Assembly (NCBI RefSeq): GCF_018390695.1
Contig: NZ_JAHBGF010000046.1
Location: 124,001 to 188,000, forward strand
Direction: 5' to 3'
Origin: Ancylobacter sonchi
Lineage (GTDB): Bacteria > Pseudomonadota > Alphaproteobacteria > Rhizobiales > Xanthobacteraceae
Length of the DNA: 64,000 nucleotides
A model generated the notes under the pieces. It did not search any database. It was given only the letters and a program-made list of their open reading frames with translations, and was not told where the DNA came from. A program made the position numbers and the translations under genes. Numbering within the stretch: the first letter of the stretch is position 1; each line of letters begins with the position of its first letter. Positions 26,321-34,035 of the stretch are shown in pieces.

Positions 26321-26362
26321 TGACGGGCTGGCATTATTCGTTTCAAATTTTTCCGCGACGCG

Positions 26363-26387
26363 GGAACTCACTTGCCCATCATCGGTT
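26363..26387 (+). promoter_or_regulatory. EcfG-type promoter of nepR-ecfG
   Basis: GGAAC at 26363-26367, 17 bp, then GTT at 26385-26387. It is 54 bp before nepR and diverges from the phyR promoter, giving autoregulation of both arms. Confidence 0.85.
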
Positions 26388-26440
26388 ATCGACAGCATGA
26401 AGCGACGGAGGCTCCTGTCCAACCGGTTTTCGGAGGCTCG

Positions 26441-26704
26441 ATGTCGGGAAGAGATAAAATGACGACCGAAGACGAGAATGAGGGACGGGCAACAGGGGGC
26501 GATGCCATGGCAGCCATCCCGCCGCGCGCGCCGTCTAGCGTACTGGATGGCGACATCCAGGCGAAGATCGGGCAGCATCTGCGCGCCATGTATGACGACG
26601 TGGTCCGGCAGGGGGTGCCCAACCGCTTCCTCGACCTGCTTGCCCAGCTCGACCAGCCGCCCGCTGCGGGCAGCAAGAAGCCGGGCGGAGGTGCTGGCAC
26701 GTGA
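26441..26704 (+). CDS. nepR: Anti-sigma factor NepR
   Basis: 87 aa. NepR holds EcfG inactive until phospho-PhyR displaces it. The conserved core is two helices joined by a Pro-rich turn: IQAKIGQHLRAMYDDVVRQG followed by VPNRFLDLLAQLD (about residues 37-70), with disordered tails on both sides. Start ATG at 26441 has GGAGG close by (4 nt); ATG at 26459 with GGAAGAG is a fair alternative giving 81 aa. The stop overlaps the ecfG GTG by 4 bp (GTGA), so anti-sigma and sigma are translationally coupled. Confidence 0.93.
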   Translation: MSGRDKMTTEDENEGRATGGDAMAAIPPRAPSSVLDGDIQAKIGQHLRAMYDDVVRQGVPNRFLDLLAQLDQPPAAGSKKPGGGAGT

Positions 26705-27255
26705 GCAACCTGGATCCCGGGCTGCGTGACGAGATCATTGGCGCCATCCCCAATCTGCGGGCTTTCGCCATCTCGCTGAGCGGCAGCGTCGACAAGGCCG
26801 ACGACCTCGTGCAGGAAACCCTGCTGCGCGCCTTCGCCAACATATCGAGCTTCCATCCCGGCACCAATCTGTCGGCGTGGCTGTTCACCATCCTGCGCAA
26901 CCTGTTCCGCTCGGAATACCGCAAGCGGCGGCGCGAGGTGCCCGATCCCGACGGTGCCTTCGCGGCGACGCTGACCACCAGTCCGGACCAGAACAGCCAT
27001 CTCGACTTCGAGGATTTCCGCACCGCGCTCGAAAAGCTGCCGCCCGACCAGCGCGAGGCACTGGTGTTGGTCGGCGCCTCCGGCTTCTCCTATGAGGAGG
27101 CGGCGGAGATCTGCAAATGCGCGGTCGGCACCATCAAGAGCCGCGTCAACCGCGCCCGCAACCGCCTCGGCGAACTGCTCGCCCTCGATTCCGCCGAGGA
27201 TCTCGCCCCCGAAAAGCCGATGAGCGTCTCGCTCTCCGCGCCCGAACGCTTCTGA
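26701..27255 (+). CDS. ecfG: General stress sigma factor EcfG
   Basis: 184 aa ECF sigma factor (ECF15 group). Region 2 is AISLSGSVDKADDLVQETLL followed by RAFANISSFHPGTNLSAWL and RNLFRSEYRKRRRE; region 4 is LEKLPPDQREALVLVGASGF, then SYEEAAEICKCAVGTIKSRV with NRARNRLGEL. It directs polymerase to GGAAC-N16/17-cGTT promoters, several of which lie in this window. GTG start overlaps nepR. A strong terminator follows at 27277. Confidence 0.97.
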   Translation: MSNLDPGLRDEIIGAIPNLRAFAISLSGSVDKADDLVQETLLRAFANISSFHPGTNLSAWLFTILRNLFRSEYRKRRREVPDPDGAFAATLTTSPDQNSHLDFEDFRTALEKLPPDQREALVLVGASGFSYEEAAEICKCAVGTIKSRVNRARNRLGELLALDSAEDLAPEKPMSVSLSAPERF

Positions 27256-27276
27256 ACCTTCCGCATCCCGTAAAGG

Positions 27277-27313
27277 CCCGGTGGAGCGTGGCGTCGCGCT
27301 CCGCCGGGTTTTT
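27277..27313 (+). terminator. Rho-independent terminator of nepR-ecfG
   Basis: CCCGG-TGGAGCG pairs with CGCTCCG-CCGGG around a short loop and is followed by TTTTT at 27309-27313, 22 bp after the ecfG stop. Confidence 0.85.
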
Positions 27314-27376
27314 GCGCGTGCGCGCCTGCGCGCTCGGGCCGGCAAGGCATCCGCTCGAACAAGGCATCCGCGCGAA

Positions 27377-27412
27377 CAAAAACGCCCCGCCGCCGTGTCC
27401 GGCGCGGGGCGT
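27377..27412 (-). terminator. Rho-independent terminator of the DUF1328 gene
   Basis: ACGCCCCGC (27382-27390) pairs with GCGGGGCGT (27404-27412); on the minus strand the stem is followed by TTTTTG. Confidence 0.85.
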
Positions 27413-27443
27413 CGTCGCAGGGTCGGGCGCCGGGAGGAGGAGG

Positions 27444-27617
27444 CTACGGCGCGCGCCGGCCGCGCAGCATCCCGAACACCGCGGAGACGACGAACAGTAT
27501 GATGGCGACGAAGAAGATGATCTTGGCGATCTCGATCGCGGTGCCCGCAATGCCGCCGAAGCCGAGCACGGCGGCGATCAGCGCGATCACGAGAAAGGTC
27601 AGGGCCCATCCCAGCAT
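27444..27617 (-). CDS. DUF1328 small membrane protein, probable EcfG target
   Basis: 57 aa, two membrane helices: [20 protein letters not shown], then [20 protein letters not shown] running into [14 protein letters not shown]. This is the DUF1328 (YtjA-like) family, often induced under stress; the molecular role is unknown. ATG at 27617 has GGGAG 7 nt upstream, an EcfG-type promoter lies about 75 bp upstream and a T-tailed terminator follows, so it is a complete single-gene transcription unit. Confidence 0.9.
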   Translation of the reverse strand: MLGWALTFLVIALIAAVLGFGGIAGTAIEIAKIIFFVAIILFVVSAVFGMLRGRRAP

Positions 27618-27691
27618 GACAGAACTCCCAGCTATGCGGCGGCGACGGCCGCCTTGCCGATGCGCGGGCGTCGATGCCGCCCTGCCGGATC

Positions 27692-27716
27692 AACGGCACA
27701 ATCGCGCGGGAGTTCC
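27692..27716 (-). promoter_or_regulatory. EcfG-type promoter of the DUF1328 gene
   Basis: On the minus strand GGAAC (27716-27712), 17 bp, then GTT (27694-27692, preceded by C). Confidence 0.85.
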
Positions 27717-27748
27717 GTAACCGGCTCAGGACCGGAGCGGATTCGGAT

Positions 27749-28648
27749 TCAGATCCGCTTGGCGAGGTCGGGAGCGACCGCCTTGGCCTCGGCGATCAGC
27801 GCCGCGACCAGCGGGGTCATCGGCTCCCGGTCGAGGGCGACGAGGCCGATCTGGTGCACGATCTCCGGCTCGGCGATCGGGATGGAGCGGATCGAATTGG
27901 GGAAGGCGAACACGTCGGCCAGCGTCTTGGCGACCACGCTCGACCACTGGCCGGTGCGTACATGCGACAGGAGCGCGATGGTGGAATTCGCCTCCAGCAT
28001 CGGCTCGGCGGACTGGCCGGTCTCACGCAGCTGCCGGTCGACGATGCGGCGGTTCTGCATGTCCGGGGTGAGCAGGCACAGCGGCACCCGGGCGATCTCC
28101 TCCCAGGTCACCTTCTGCCGGTCGCCGAGCGGCGCGTTGACCGAGGTGAGGAAACGGTAGCTCTCGGTATAGAGCGGCACCGCCTTCACCCGGCCGAGCG
28201 GGTCATTGTCGAGATAGGTGACGCCGGCATCGGCCTCAAGATTCTCGATGAGGCGCAGCACCTCGTTCGAGCTCGCCGAGATGAGGGTGAAGCGCACGTC
28301 GCCATGCTTCTGGTGGAACGGTGTCGTCAGCTCGGAGAGCATCGGCATGGCGGTCGGGATGGCGGCGATGCGCATGTGGCCGGACAGGCCCTTGCGCAGC
28401 GTGGCGATCTCCTGCCGCATGGCGCGGGTGTCGGCGATGATGCGCCGCGCCCATTCCAGCGCCCGCTCGCCTTCCGGCGTGAAGCCGATAAAGCGCGAGC
28501 CGCGCTCGACGAGGCGCACGCCGAGCGCCTCCTCCAGCTGCTTCAGCCCGGCCGACAATGTCGGCTGGGTAATGCCGCAGGCTTCGGCGGCGCGGCCGAA
28601 ATGGCGTTCCTTGGCGAGGGCGAGCAGTAGTTCGAAACGGTCGATCAC
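27749..28648 (-). CDS. LysR family transcriptional regulator
   Basis: 299 aa. N-terminal winged HTH (MIDRFELLLALAKERHFGRA, then ACGITQPTLSAGLKQLEEAL with GVRLVERGSRF, residues 1-58) and a periplasmic-binding-like effector domain from about 90. The effector and target are not known. LysR proteins of very similar N terminus sit beside formate dehydrogenase genes in some Hyphomicrobiales, but none is here. A perfect TATCA-N4-TGATA palindrome lies 39 bp before the start, suggesting autoregulation. The upstream neighbour is rmuC on the same strand. Confidence 0.92.
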   Translation of the reverse strand: MIDRFELLLALAKERHFGRAAEACGITQPTLSAGLKQLEEALGVRLVERGSRFIGFTPEGERALEWARRIIADTRAMRQEIATLRKGLSGHMRIAAIPTAMPMLSELTTPFHQKHGDVRFTLISASSNEVLRLIENLEADAGVTYLDNDPLGRVKAVPLYTESYRFLTSVNAPLGDRQKVTWEEIARVPLCLLTPDMQNRRIVDRQLRETGQSAEPMLEANSTIALLSHVRTGQWSSVVAKTLADVFAFPNSIRSIPIAEPEIVHQIGLVALDREPMTPLVAALIAEAKAVAPDLAKRI

Positions 28649-28686
28649 TCGTACGCATTCCCGGCGCGTGGGCGAAAGCCGTTATG

Positions 28687-28700
28687 TATCAGAGGTGATA
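28687..28700. promoter_or_regulatory. Palindrome upstream of lysR gene, probable operator
   Basis: TATCA-GAGG-TGATA, a perfect 5+5 inverted repeat in a T-N-A-type context, located 39 bp upstream of the LysR start and 60 bp downstream of the rmuC stop. Confidence 0.55.
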
Positions 28701-28759
28701 GCTTTTGCGAATTAGACAGTTGAAAAACGCGATGCTTCGTCGCGCCACCCCGGCCGGGG

Positions 28760-29935
28760 CTATTCCGCCGCGCCGCGCAGCCCGGAGGGATCGGCCGCTT
28801 CGCCCTCCGGCGGCTCGGAGAACTCCATCTGGGCGATGCGCCCGCCGCGCCGGGCGATCTTGTCGGCGGAGGTGAGCGCCTGGGCGACGTCCTCGCTCGC
28901 CTGCCCGAAATGCCGGGCGAGATTGCCGACGCGCTCGCGCAGCCGCTTCACATCCTCCACCAGCGCGCCGCACTCGGCGCGGATGCGGTCGGCCTGCTCG
29001 CGCATGCGCGCATCCCGGGCGATGGCCTGCACCACCTGCACCGCCAGCATCAGCAGTGAGGGCGAGACCAGGATCACCCGGGCGCGGAAGGCCCGCTGGA
29101 TGACCTCGTCGAAATGCTCGTGCAGCTCGGCATAGACCGACTCGGACGGCACGAACATCAGCGCGACGTCCTGCGTCTCGCCCACCACCAGATAGCGCTC
29201 GGCGATGTCGGCGATGTGCTTGCCGACATCCTGCTTCAGCCGGGTCTCGGCCTGCCGGCGTGCCTCGGCGCTGGGGGATTCGCGGAAGGCGGTGATCGCC
29301 TCCAGCGGGAACTTCGAATCGATCAGCAGCGGCCGGCCGTCGCCGGGCAGGAACACGGCGCAATCGGCCCGTCGGCCGCTGGCCAGCGTGTGCTGGAAGG
29401 CGAAGGTTTCGCGCGGCAGCGCGTCCGAGATGATCGCCTGTAGCCGGCCCTCGCCGAAGGCGCCGCGCGCTTGCTTGTTGGCCAGCGTCTCGCGCAGGCT
29501 CATCACTTGGCCGGAGAGCTCGCCGAGGCTGGCGCGCGCCTGATCGACCATGGCGAGCCGCTCGTTGAGCTTCATCAGGTTCTCATGCGTCGCCTCATTG
29601 GCGCGGGCGAGGCTCTCGCCCATGCGGTAGGAGCTGGCGTCGAGCCGCTCGGCCACCGCGCGGGCGAGCTCGCTCTGCCGGTGGGCGAGGAGTTCGCCCA
29701 TCGACTGCACGCGGCCGGCGGTTTCCGACTGGATGCGGGCGAGCTCGATCAGCCGGGCCTCCAGCTCCTCGGCACGCTCAGCCTGCTCGTCGGCCTCAAC
29801 AGTACGGGCGCGCGCCTGCCGCGCCACCGCCACCAGCACGGCGACGAGCAGCAGGAAGGCGAGTGCGGCGCCGCCGGCCACGAGCTCGGCGAGGGTCACG
29901 GCATGCCCGGCGATGACGAACAGAAGCTGGTCCAT
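28760..29935 (-). CDS. rmuC: DNA recombination protein RmuC homolog
   Basis: 391 aa. One N-terminal membrane helix (about 18-40) is followed by a coiled-coil (45-150, rich in Glu, Ala, Arg) and the RmuC nuclease-like domain (KQARGAFGEGRLQAIISDAL, RRADCAVFLPGDGRPLLIDS, KFPLEAITAF, DVALMFVPSESVYAEL). RmuC limits sequence inversions between inverted repeats in E. coli. Start ATG at 29935; the gap to def is 101 bp and contains an EcfG-type promoter pointing to def. Confidence 0.92.
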   Translation of the reverse strand: MDQLLFVIAGHAVTLAELVAGGAALAFLLLVAVLVAVARQARARTVEADEQAERAEELEARLIELARIQSETAGRVQSMGELLAHRQSELARAVAERLDASSYRMGESLARANEATHENLMKLNERLAMVDQARASLGELSGQVMSLRETLANKQARGAFGEGRLQAIISDALPRETFAFQHTLASGRRADCAVFLPGDGRPLLIDSKFPLEAITAFRESPSAEARRQAETRLKQDVGKHIADIAERYLVVGETQDVALMFVPSESVYAELHEHFDEVIQRAFRARVILVSPSLLMLAVQVVQAIARDARMREQADRIRAECGALVEDVKRLRERVGNLARHFGQASEDVAQALTSADKIARRGGRIAQMEFSEPPEGEAADPSGLRGAAE

Positions 29936-29978
29936 GGCTCCGCTTCTAGCAGATTCCGCGCCGTATACGAACGAAAAG

Positions 29979-30003
29979 GGAACATCGTGGTTTCGAGACC
30001 GTT
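29979..30003 (+). promoter_or_regulatory. EcfG-type promoter in front of def
   Basis: GGAAC at 29979-29983, 17 bp, then GTT at 30001-30003 (preceded by C). It points at def, 34 bp away. The match is as good as those of the known stress genes. Confidence 0.65.
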
Positions 30004-30036
30004 GACCGGCGGGCGCGCGTCGCTTATCTCCCCGGC

Positions 30037-30582
30037 ATGTCCGTACGCCCGCTTGTCATCATTCCCGACAACCGCCTGCGCCTCGTCTCCGACCCGATCG
30101 TGCGCGTGGATGCGCGCGTGCGCGCGCTCGTCGACGACATGTTCGAGACCATGTACGACGCGCCGGGCATCGGCCTTGCCGCCGTGCAGATCGGCGTGCC
30201 CGAGCGCATCGTCACCGTCGACGTCGGCAAGCGCCGGGCGAAGGAGGAAGAGGGCGACGAAGAGGGGGAAAAGAACCCCATCGCGCTGATCAACCCGGAG
30301 ATCGTCTCCGCCTCCGAAGAATTGTCGGTCTACCAGGAAGGCTGCCTGTCGATCCCCGATTACTACGAGGACGTCGAGCGGCCGGCGCGGGTCAAGGTGC
30401 GCTACATGGACCTCAATGGCGAGATCCAGGAGATCGACGCCGACGGCCTGCTCGCCACCTGCGTGCAGCACGAGATCGACCATCTCAACGGCGTGCTGTT
30501 CATCGACCACATCTCCAAGCTCAAGCGCGACCGGGTGATCAAGAAGTTCACCAAGGCGGCCAAGGAGCGGACCGCCCGCTAG
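30037..30582 (+). CDS. def: Peptide deformylase
   Basis: 181 aa, metal-dependent removal of the formyl group from nascent proteins. All three motifs are intact: [10 protein letters not shown] (about 46-55), EGCLSIPD (about 104-111) and QHEIDHLNG (about 147-155). An acidic insertion ([17 protein letters not shown], about 67-83) is longer than in E. coli but seen in alphaproteobacteria. No clear ribosome site precedes ATG 30037. fmt follows 56 bp later; def-fmt is the usual pairing because Fmt adds the formyl group that Def removes. Confidence 0.95.
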   Translation: MSVRPLVIIPDNRLRLVSDPIVRVDARVRALVDDMFETMYDAPGIGLAAVQIGVPERIVTVDVGKRRAKEEEGDEEGEKNPIALINPEIVSASEELSVYQEGCLSIPDYYEDVERPARVKVRYMDLNGEIQEIDADGLLATCVQHEIDHLNGVLFIDHISKLKRDRVIKKFTKAAKERTAR

Positions 30583-30638
30583 CGCGGGCGCGACCGACCC
30601 GCCTTTCCTTCCTTATCTGTTCCGGCGCGGAGACCCTC

Positions 30639-31556
30639 ATGCGTGTCGTCTTCATGGGAACGCCAGATTTCGCGGTGCCGACCCTGGTCGAGATCGTCGG
30701 GGCCGGCCACGAGGTGGTCGCGGCCTACACCCGTGCGCCGGCGGCGGCGGGGCGGCGCGGGCTCGACCTCGTGCCCTCGCCGGTGCATCGCACCGCCGAG
30801 CGCTTCAGCATCCCGGTGCTGCATCCCGCCTCGCTGAAGGGCGAGGAGGCCGCCGAGACCTTCGCCGCCTTCAATGCCGATGTCGCGGTGGTGGTGGCCT
30901 ATGGCCGCATCCTGCCGCCGGCCATCCTCAAGGCGCCGGGGCTGGGCTGCCTCAATCTCCACGCTTCGCTGCTGCCGCGCTGGCGCGGTGCCGCACCGAT
31001 CCAGCGCGCCATCATGGCGGGCGACAAGGAGACCGGCGTCGCGGCGATGCGCATGGAAGAAGGGCTCGATACCGGCCCGGTCGGCCTCGTCGAGCGGGTG
31101 AGCATCGGCCCGGACATGACCGCCGGCGAACTGCACGACCGGCTGATGGGGATCGGCGCCGACCTGATGGGCCGGGCGCTGGCAGCGCTGGAGCGCGGCG
31201 CGCTCGGCTTCACGCCGCAGCCGGCTGATGGAGTTACCTACGCCGCCAAGATCGACAAGGGCGAGACCCGCATCGACTGGCGCCGGCCGGCCGGCGAGGT
31301 GCACGACCACATACGCGGGCTGTCGCCGTTTCCCGGTGCCTGGTTCGAACTCGACGGCGCGCGGGTGAAGGTGCTGCGCTCGACGCGTGGCGAGGGCGCC
31401 GGCGCGCCCGGCACCGTGCTGGACGACCGGCTGACCATCGCCTGCGGCGACGGCGCGGTGCGCCTCGTCGAGGTGCAGAAGGCCGGCGGCAAGGCGATGC
31501 CGGCGGAGGAATTCCTGCGCGGTCACGCGCTGAAGGCGGGCGACGGGGTGGAGTGA
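30639..31556 (+). CDS. fmt: Methionyl-tRNA formyltransferase
   Basis: 305 aa. It formylates initiator Met-tRNA from 10-formyl-THF. The catalytic N-x-H is in [20 protein letters not shown] (about residue 105-120), with the conserved Asp in [10 protein letters not shown]. The C-terminal OB-like domain begins at about 205 ([25 protein letters not shown]). Start ATG at 30639. The stop overlaps the following GNAT gene (TGATG), so def, fmt and the acetyltransferase likely share a transcript. Confidence 0.95.
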   Translation: MRVVFMGTPDFAVPTLVEIVGAGHEVVAAYTRAPAAAGRRGLDLVPSPVHRTAERFSIPVLHPASLKGEEAAETFAAFNADVAVVVAYGRILPPAILKAPGLGCLNLHASLLPRWRGAAPIQRAIMAGDKETGVAAMRMEEGLDTGPVGLVERVSIGPDMTAGELHDRLMGIGADLMGRALAALERGALGFTPQPADGVTYAAKIDKGETRIDWRRPAGEVHDHIRGLSPFPGAWFELDGARVKVLRSTRGEGAGAPGTVLDDRLTIACGDGAVRLVEVQKAGGKAMPAEEFLRGHALKAGDGVE

Positions 31557-31999
31557 TGATCCGGGCGGTGCGGGCGGACGACTACCAGATCTGGCTGCCG
31601 CTCTGGCAGGCCTATCTCGCCTTCTACGAGGCAGAACTGCCGGCGCAGGTGACGCGCACCACCTGGGAGCGGCTGATCAACCCGGCCGAGCCGGTGCATG
31701 GCGCGCTCGCCTTCGACGCCGACGGCCGGGCGGTGGGGCTGGTGCAGTGGCTGTTCCATCGCTCGACCTGGAGCGAGGGCGACGTCTGCTACCTCAACGA
31801 CCTGTTCGTCGATCCCAGCCAGCGCGGCAAGGGGCTCGGACGCGAGCTGATCGCCCATGTCCATGCCGATGCCGCCACGCGCGGCGCGCCGGAGGTCTAC
31901 TGGCTGACCCACGAGACCAACCTCACCGCGCAGAAGCTCTACAACGCGGTGGCCGAGCGCCCCGGCTTCATCCAGTACCGCCAGCTGACCGGCGAATAG
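31556..31999 (+). CDS. GNAT family N-acetyltransferase
   Basis: 147 aa. GNAT fold with the acetyl-CoA pyrophosphate loop QRGKGLGRELIAHV (about residues 82-95), preceded by CYLNDLFVDPS and followed by YWLTHETNLTAQKLYNAVAE. The substrate is unknown. Its coupling to def-fmt raises the possibility of a role in N-terminal or tRNA/ribosome modification, but the sequence does not show it. ATG at 31556 overlaps the fmt stop; GTG at 31553 is one codon upstream. Confidence 0.87.
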   Translation: MIRAVRADDYQIWLPLWQAYLAFYEAELPAQVTRTTWERLINPAEPVHGALAFDADGRAVGLVQWLFHRSTWSEGDVCYLNDLFVDPSQRGKGLGRELIAHVHADAATRGAPEVYWLTHETNLTAQKLYNAVAERPGFIQYRQLTGE

Positions 32000-32038
32000 C
32001 GACGGGCGGCCCGCAGGCGCCCGCCACCTGATCGTTTC

Positions 32039-32077
32039 GCCGGCTTACTTGGTCGGCTCACTTCGCCGCGTCACTTG
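32039..32077. repeat. 13-bp tandem repeat with stops in all frames at the peroxiredoxin 3' end
   Basis: On the minus strand three 13-bp units (AAGTGACGCGGCG and two variants) place TGA, TGA and TAA at offsets 0, 13 and 26 from the gene's own stop, that is, one in each reading frame. Confidence 0.75.
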
Positions 32078-32706
32078 CCCGGCTGGGGGACGACGCGCAG
32101 ATAGGGCTTCAGCGTCTTCCAGCCATCGGGGAACTTCTCCTTCGCCGCCTCGTCGCTCACCGAGGGGACGATGATGACATCCTCGCCATCCTTCCAGTTC
32201 GCCGGCGTGGCGACGGAATGCTTGGCGGTGAGCTGCAGCGAATCGATCACCCGCAGGATCTCGTCGAAGTTGCGCCCCGCGCTCGCCGGATAGGTGAGGG
32301 AGAGCTTCAGCTTCTTGTCCGGCCCGACGATGAACACCGAGCGCACCGTCATGGTGTCCGACGCGTTGGGGTGGATCATGTCGTACAGGCCGGAGATCGT
32401 GCGGTCCTCATCGGCGATCAGCGGGAAGTTCGGCGCGTAGCCCTGGGTCTCGGCGATATCCTGCGACCATTTGGCATGGGCATCGAGCGGGTCGACCGAG
32501 AGGCCGATCACCTTGACGTTCCGGCGATCGAATTCCGGCTTGAGCCGGGCAACCTGTCCGAGCTCGGTGGTGCAGACGGGGGTGAAGTTCTTCGGATGCG
32601 AGAACAGCACGCCCCAGGAATCGCCGAGCCACGCGTGGAACCGGATCGGCCCCTCGGTGGTCTGCGCTTCGAAATCGGGCACGACGTCGCCAAGGCGGAT
32701 GCTCAT
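32071..32706 (-). CDS. 1-Cys peroxiredoxin (Prx6 type)
   Basis: 211 aa. Peroxidatic Cys in FTPVCTTELG (about residue 45). The C-terminal extension without a resolving Cys (YPASAGRNFDEILRVIDSLQ, then ATPANWKDGEDVIIVPSVSD) identifies the 1-Cys/Prx6 class, which reduces H2O2 and organic peroxides. Start ATG at 32706 has GGAG 8 nt upstream. A 9-bp palindrome and a TATAAT -10 box directly upstream imply a repressed, inducible promoter. Confidence 0.94.
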   Translation of the reverse strand: MSIRLGDVVPDFEAQTTEGPIRFHAWLGDSWGVLFSHPKNFTPVCTTELGQVARLKPEFDRRNVKVIGLSVDPLDAHAKWSQDIAETQGYAPNFPLIADEDRTISGLYDMIHPNASDTMTVRSVFIVGPDKKLKLSLTYPASAGRNFDEILRVIDSLQLTAKHSVATPANWKDGEDVIIVPSVSDEAAKEKFPDGWKTLKPYLRVVPQPGK

Positions 32707-32724
32707 CGGAAGGCTCCAAACATA

Positions 32725-32755
32725 ATACACATGAAAATCATGTGTATATATTATA
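32725..32755 (-). promoter_or_regulatory. Promoter and operator-like palindrome of the peroxiredoxin gene
   Basis: ATACACATG (32725-32733) and CATGTGTAT (32739-32747) form a perfect 9-bp inverted repeat with a 5-nt spacer. On the minus strand TATAAT (32755-32750) lies just upstream of it, so the palindrome would cover the transcription start. The region is AT-rich unlike its surroundings. Confidence 0.7.
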
Positions 32756-32810
32756 AACCACGATCATGCTCCGGGGAAGGAGATCGTGGCTTCTACGGTA
32801 TCGTACGGAG

Positions 32811-32835
32811 GGAACCGATGCCGTAGGATGACGTT
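32811..32835 (+). promoter_or_regulatory. EcfG-type promoter of the glycine-zipper lipoprotein gene
   Basis: GGAAC at 32811-32815, 17 bp, then GTT at 32833-32835 (preceded by C), 49 bp before the start codon. Confidence 0.85.
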
Positions 32836-32884
32836 ACTAGCGGTGGAAACAGGGTGCTTCCGCTGGGTGTTCTGGAGAGAAACA

Positions 32885-33148
32885 ATGATGATGAAGGTTC
32901 TTGCCATTTCCGCCGTCGCGCTGAGCCTCGCGGCCTGCACGACCACCGAGCGTCGCGCCACCGGCGGCGCGCTGATCGGCGGCGGTACCGGCGCGATCAT
33001 CGGCGGCATTGCCGGCGGCGGCACCGGCGCGGCGGTTGGCGGTGCGATCGGCGCCGGCACCGGCGCGCTCATCGGCGCGGCGACCTCGCCGGGCGATTGC
33101 TGGGCCCGCGACGCCTATGGCCGCCGGGTGGCGGTTCCCTGCCGCTGA
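32885..33148 (+). CDS. Small glycine-zipper lipoprotein, probable EcfG target
   Basis: 87 aa. A lipoprotein signal sequence with lipobox LSLAAC (Cys at about residue 18) is followed by a glycine-zipper stretch (GGALIGGGTGAIIGGIAGGG, then TGAAVGGAIGAGTG, about 27-62) and a short C-terminal WARDAYGRRVAVPCR. Such proteins sit in the envelope; the function is unknown. GGAG about 8 nt before the ATG at 32885; two more ATGs follow immediately. The EcfG-type promoter puts it in the stress regulon. Confidence 0.87.
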   Translation: MMMKVLAISAVALSLAACTTTERRATGGALIGGGTGAIIGGIAGGGTGAAVGGAIGAGTGALIGAATSPGDCWARDAYGRRVAVPCR

Positions 33149-33172
33149 GCCACGGCACCTTAGCACGACGAG

Positions 33173-33191
33173 CGGCCCCCTCGCGGGGCCG
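33173..33191 (+). terminator. Hairpin after the glycine-zipper gene
   Basis: CGGCCCC (33173-33179) pairs with GGGGCCG (33185-33191), 24 bp after the stop. It lacks a good T-run. Confidence 0.5.
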
Positions 33192-33243
33192 TTCGCATGT
33201 CTGGAGCCTGCGTCTCTGCAGTCGTCGTCGGTCCGCCTCCGGC

Positions 33244-33867
33244 CTATTGGCTCGCCCACATGACGCGGGCGACCCAGGCGATGTCGGCTTCCGGGATGAT
33301 CTGGTCGGGATGGCCGGGCGTGAGCGGACGCAGTTCCAGCGTGCGGGCGGTGCGCCGCTTCATTTCGCGGGCGAGCACCTCGCCGCGGCGGGTGCGGACG
33401 ATCACCCGGTCCCCGCGCCGGACCGCAGCGGCGGGCGAGACGACGACGATGTCGCCGTCACGGTAAAGCGGCATCATCGCGTCGCCGGCGATCTCCAGCG
33501 CATAGGCGTGCGCGTCGTCGATGTCGGGGAAGATCGCTTCCTCCCAGCCGCCGCCGACCGGCAGCCCGGCCTCGTCGAACAGCGTGCCGTCGCCGGCCCG
33601 GGCGAAGCGGATCAGCGGCAGCGCGCGGCCGCCGCGCGGGCTCTGCACCAGATGCATGAAATCGTCGAGGCTGGCGCCGGTGGCGGCGAGGATCTTGGCG
33701 ATGCTCTCGGTGGACGGCCAGCGCGGTCGCCCGTCCGGCGCCTCGCGCTTCGAGCGGTTGAAGGTGGTGGCGTCGAGCCCCGCCCGCTTGGCCAGTGCCG
33801 ACGCCGTCAGGCCGTGGCGCTCGGCGAGCCGGTCCACCGCTCGCCAGATCTGGGCGTGGGTCAGCAT
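33244..33867 (-). CDS. HTH regulator with S24 (LexA-like) C-terminal domain lacking catalytic residues
   Basis: 207 aa. N-terminal XRE-type HTH (HGLTASALAKRAGLDATTFN, residues 18-37, then SKREAPDGRPRWPSTESIAK) and a C-terminal S24 peptidase-like fold (EIAGDAMMPLYRDGDIVVVS, about residues 129-148). The position of the nucleophilic Ser (normally GDSM) is Ala, GCG in the DNA. The position of the general-base Lys (normally A-K-E-x-K) is Arg (GEVLAREMKRR). So self-cleavage is not expected, and the domain may serve dimerisation or ligand sensing. The start is ATG at 33867; AT-rich sequence upstream holds its promoter. Confidence 0.87.
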   Translation of the reverse strand: MLTHAQIWRAVDRLAERHGLTASALAKRAGLDATTFNRSKREAPDGRPRWPSTESIAKILAATGASLDDFMHLVQSPRGGRALPLIRFARAGDGTLFDEAGLPVGGGWEEAIFPDIDDAHAYALEIAGDAMMPLYRDGDIVVVSPAAAVRRGDRVIVRTRRGEVLAREMKRRTARTLELRPLTPGHPDQIIPEADIAWVARVMWASQ

Positions 33868-34035
33868 GGTGCAATCCAGACGTGTTTATTATGGTTAACG
33901 CAATCTAGAATTAGGAATTATACCCTATTGCAGGGGCCGTCCAGTACCGCTTGCAAGCGAAGTCCCGCAGGGTTACAGCCGGTCGCGGGCGTGTCGCCGG
34001 GGACGGGGAGGCGCTGCCGCGCGATGGGGACGTCG

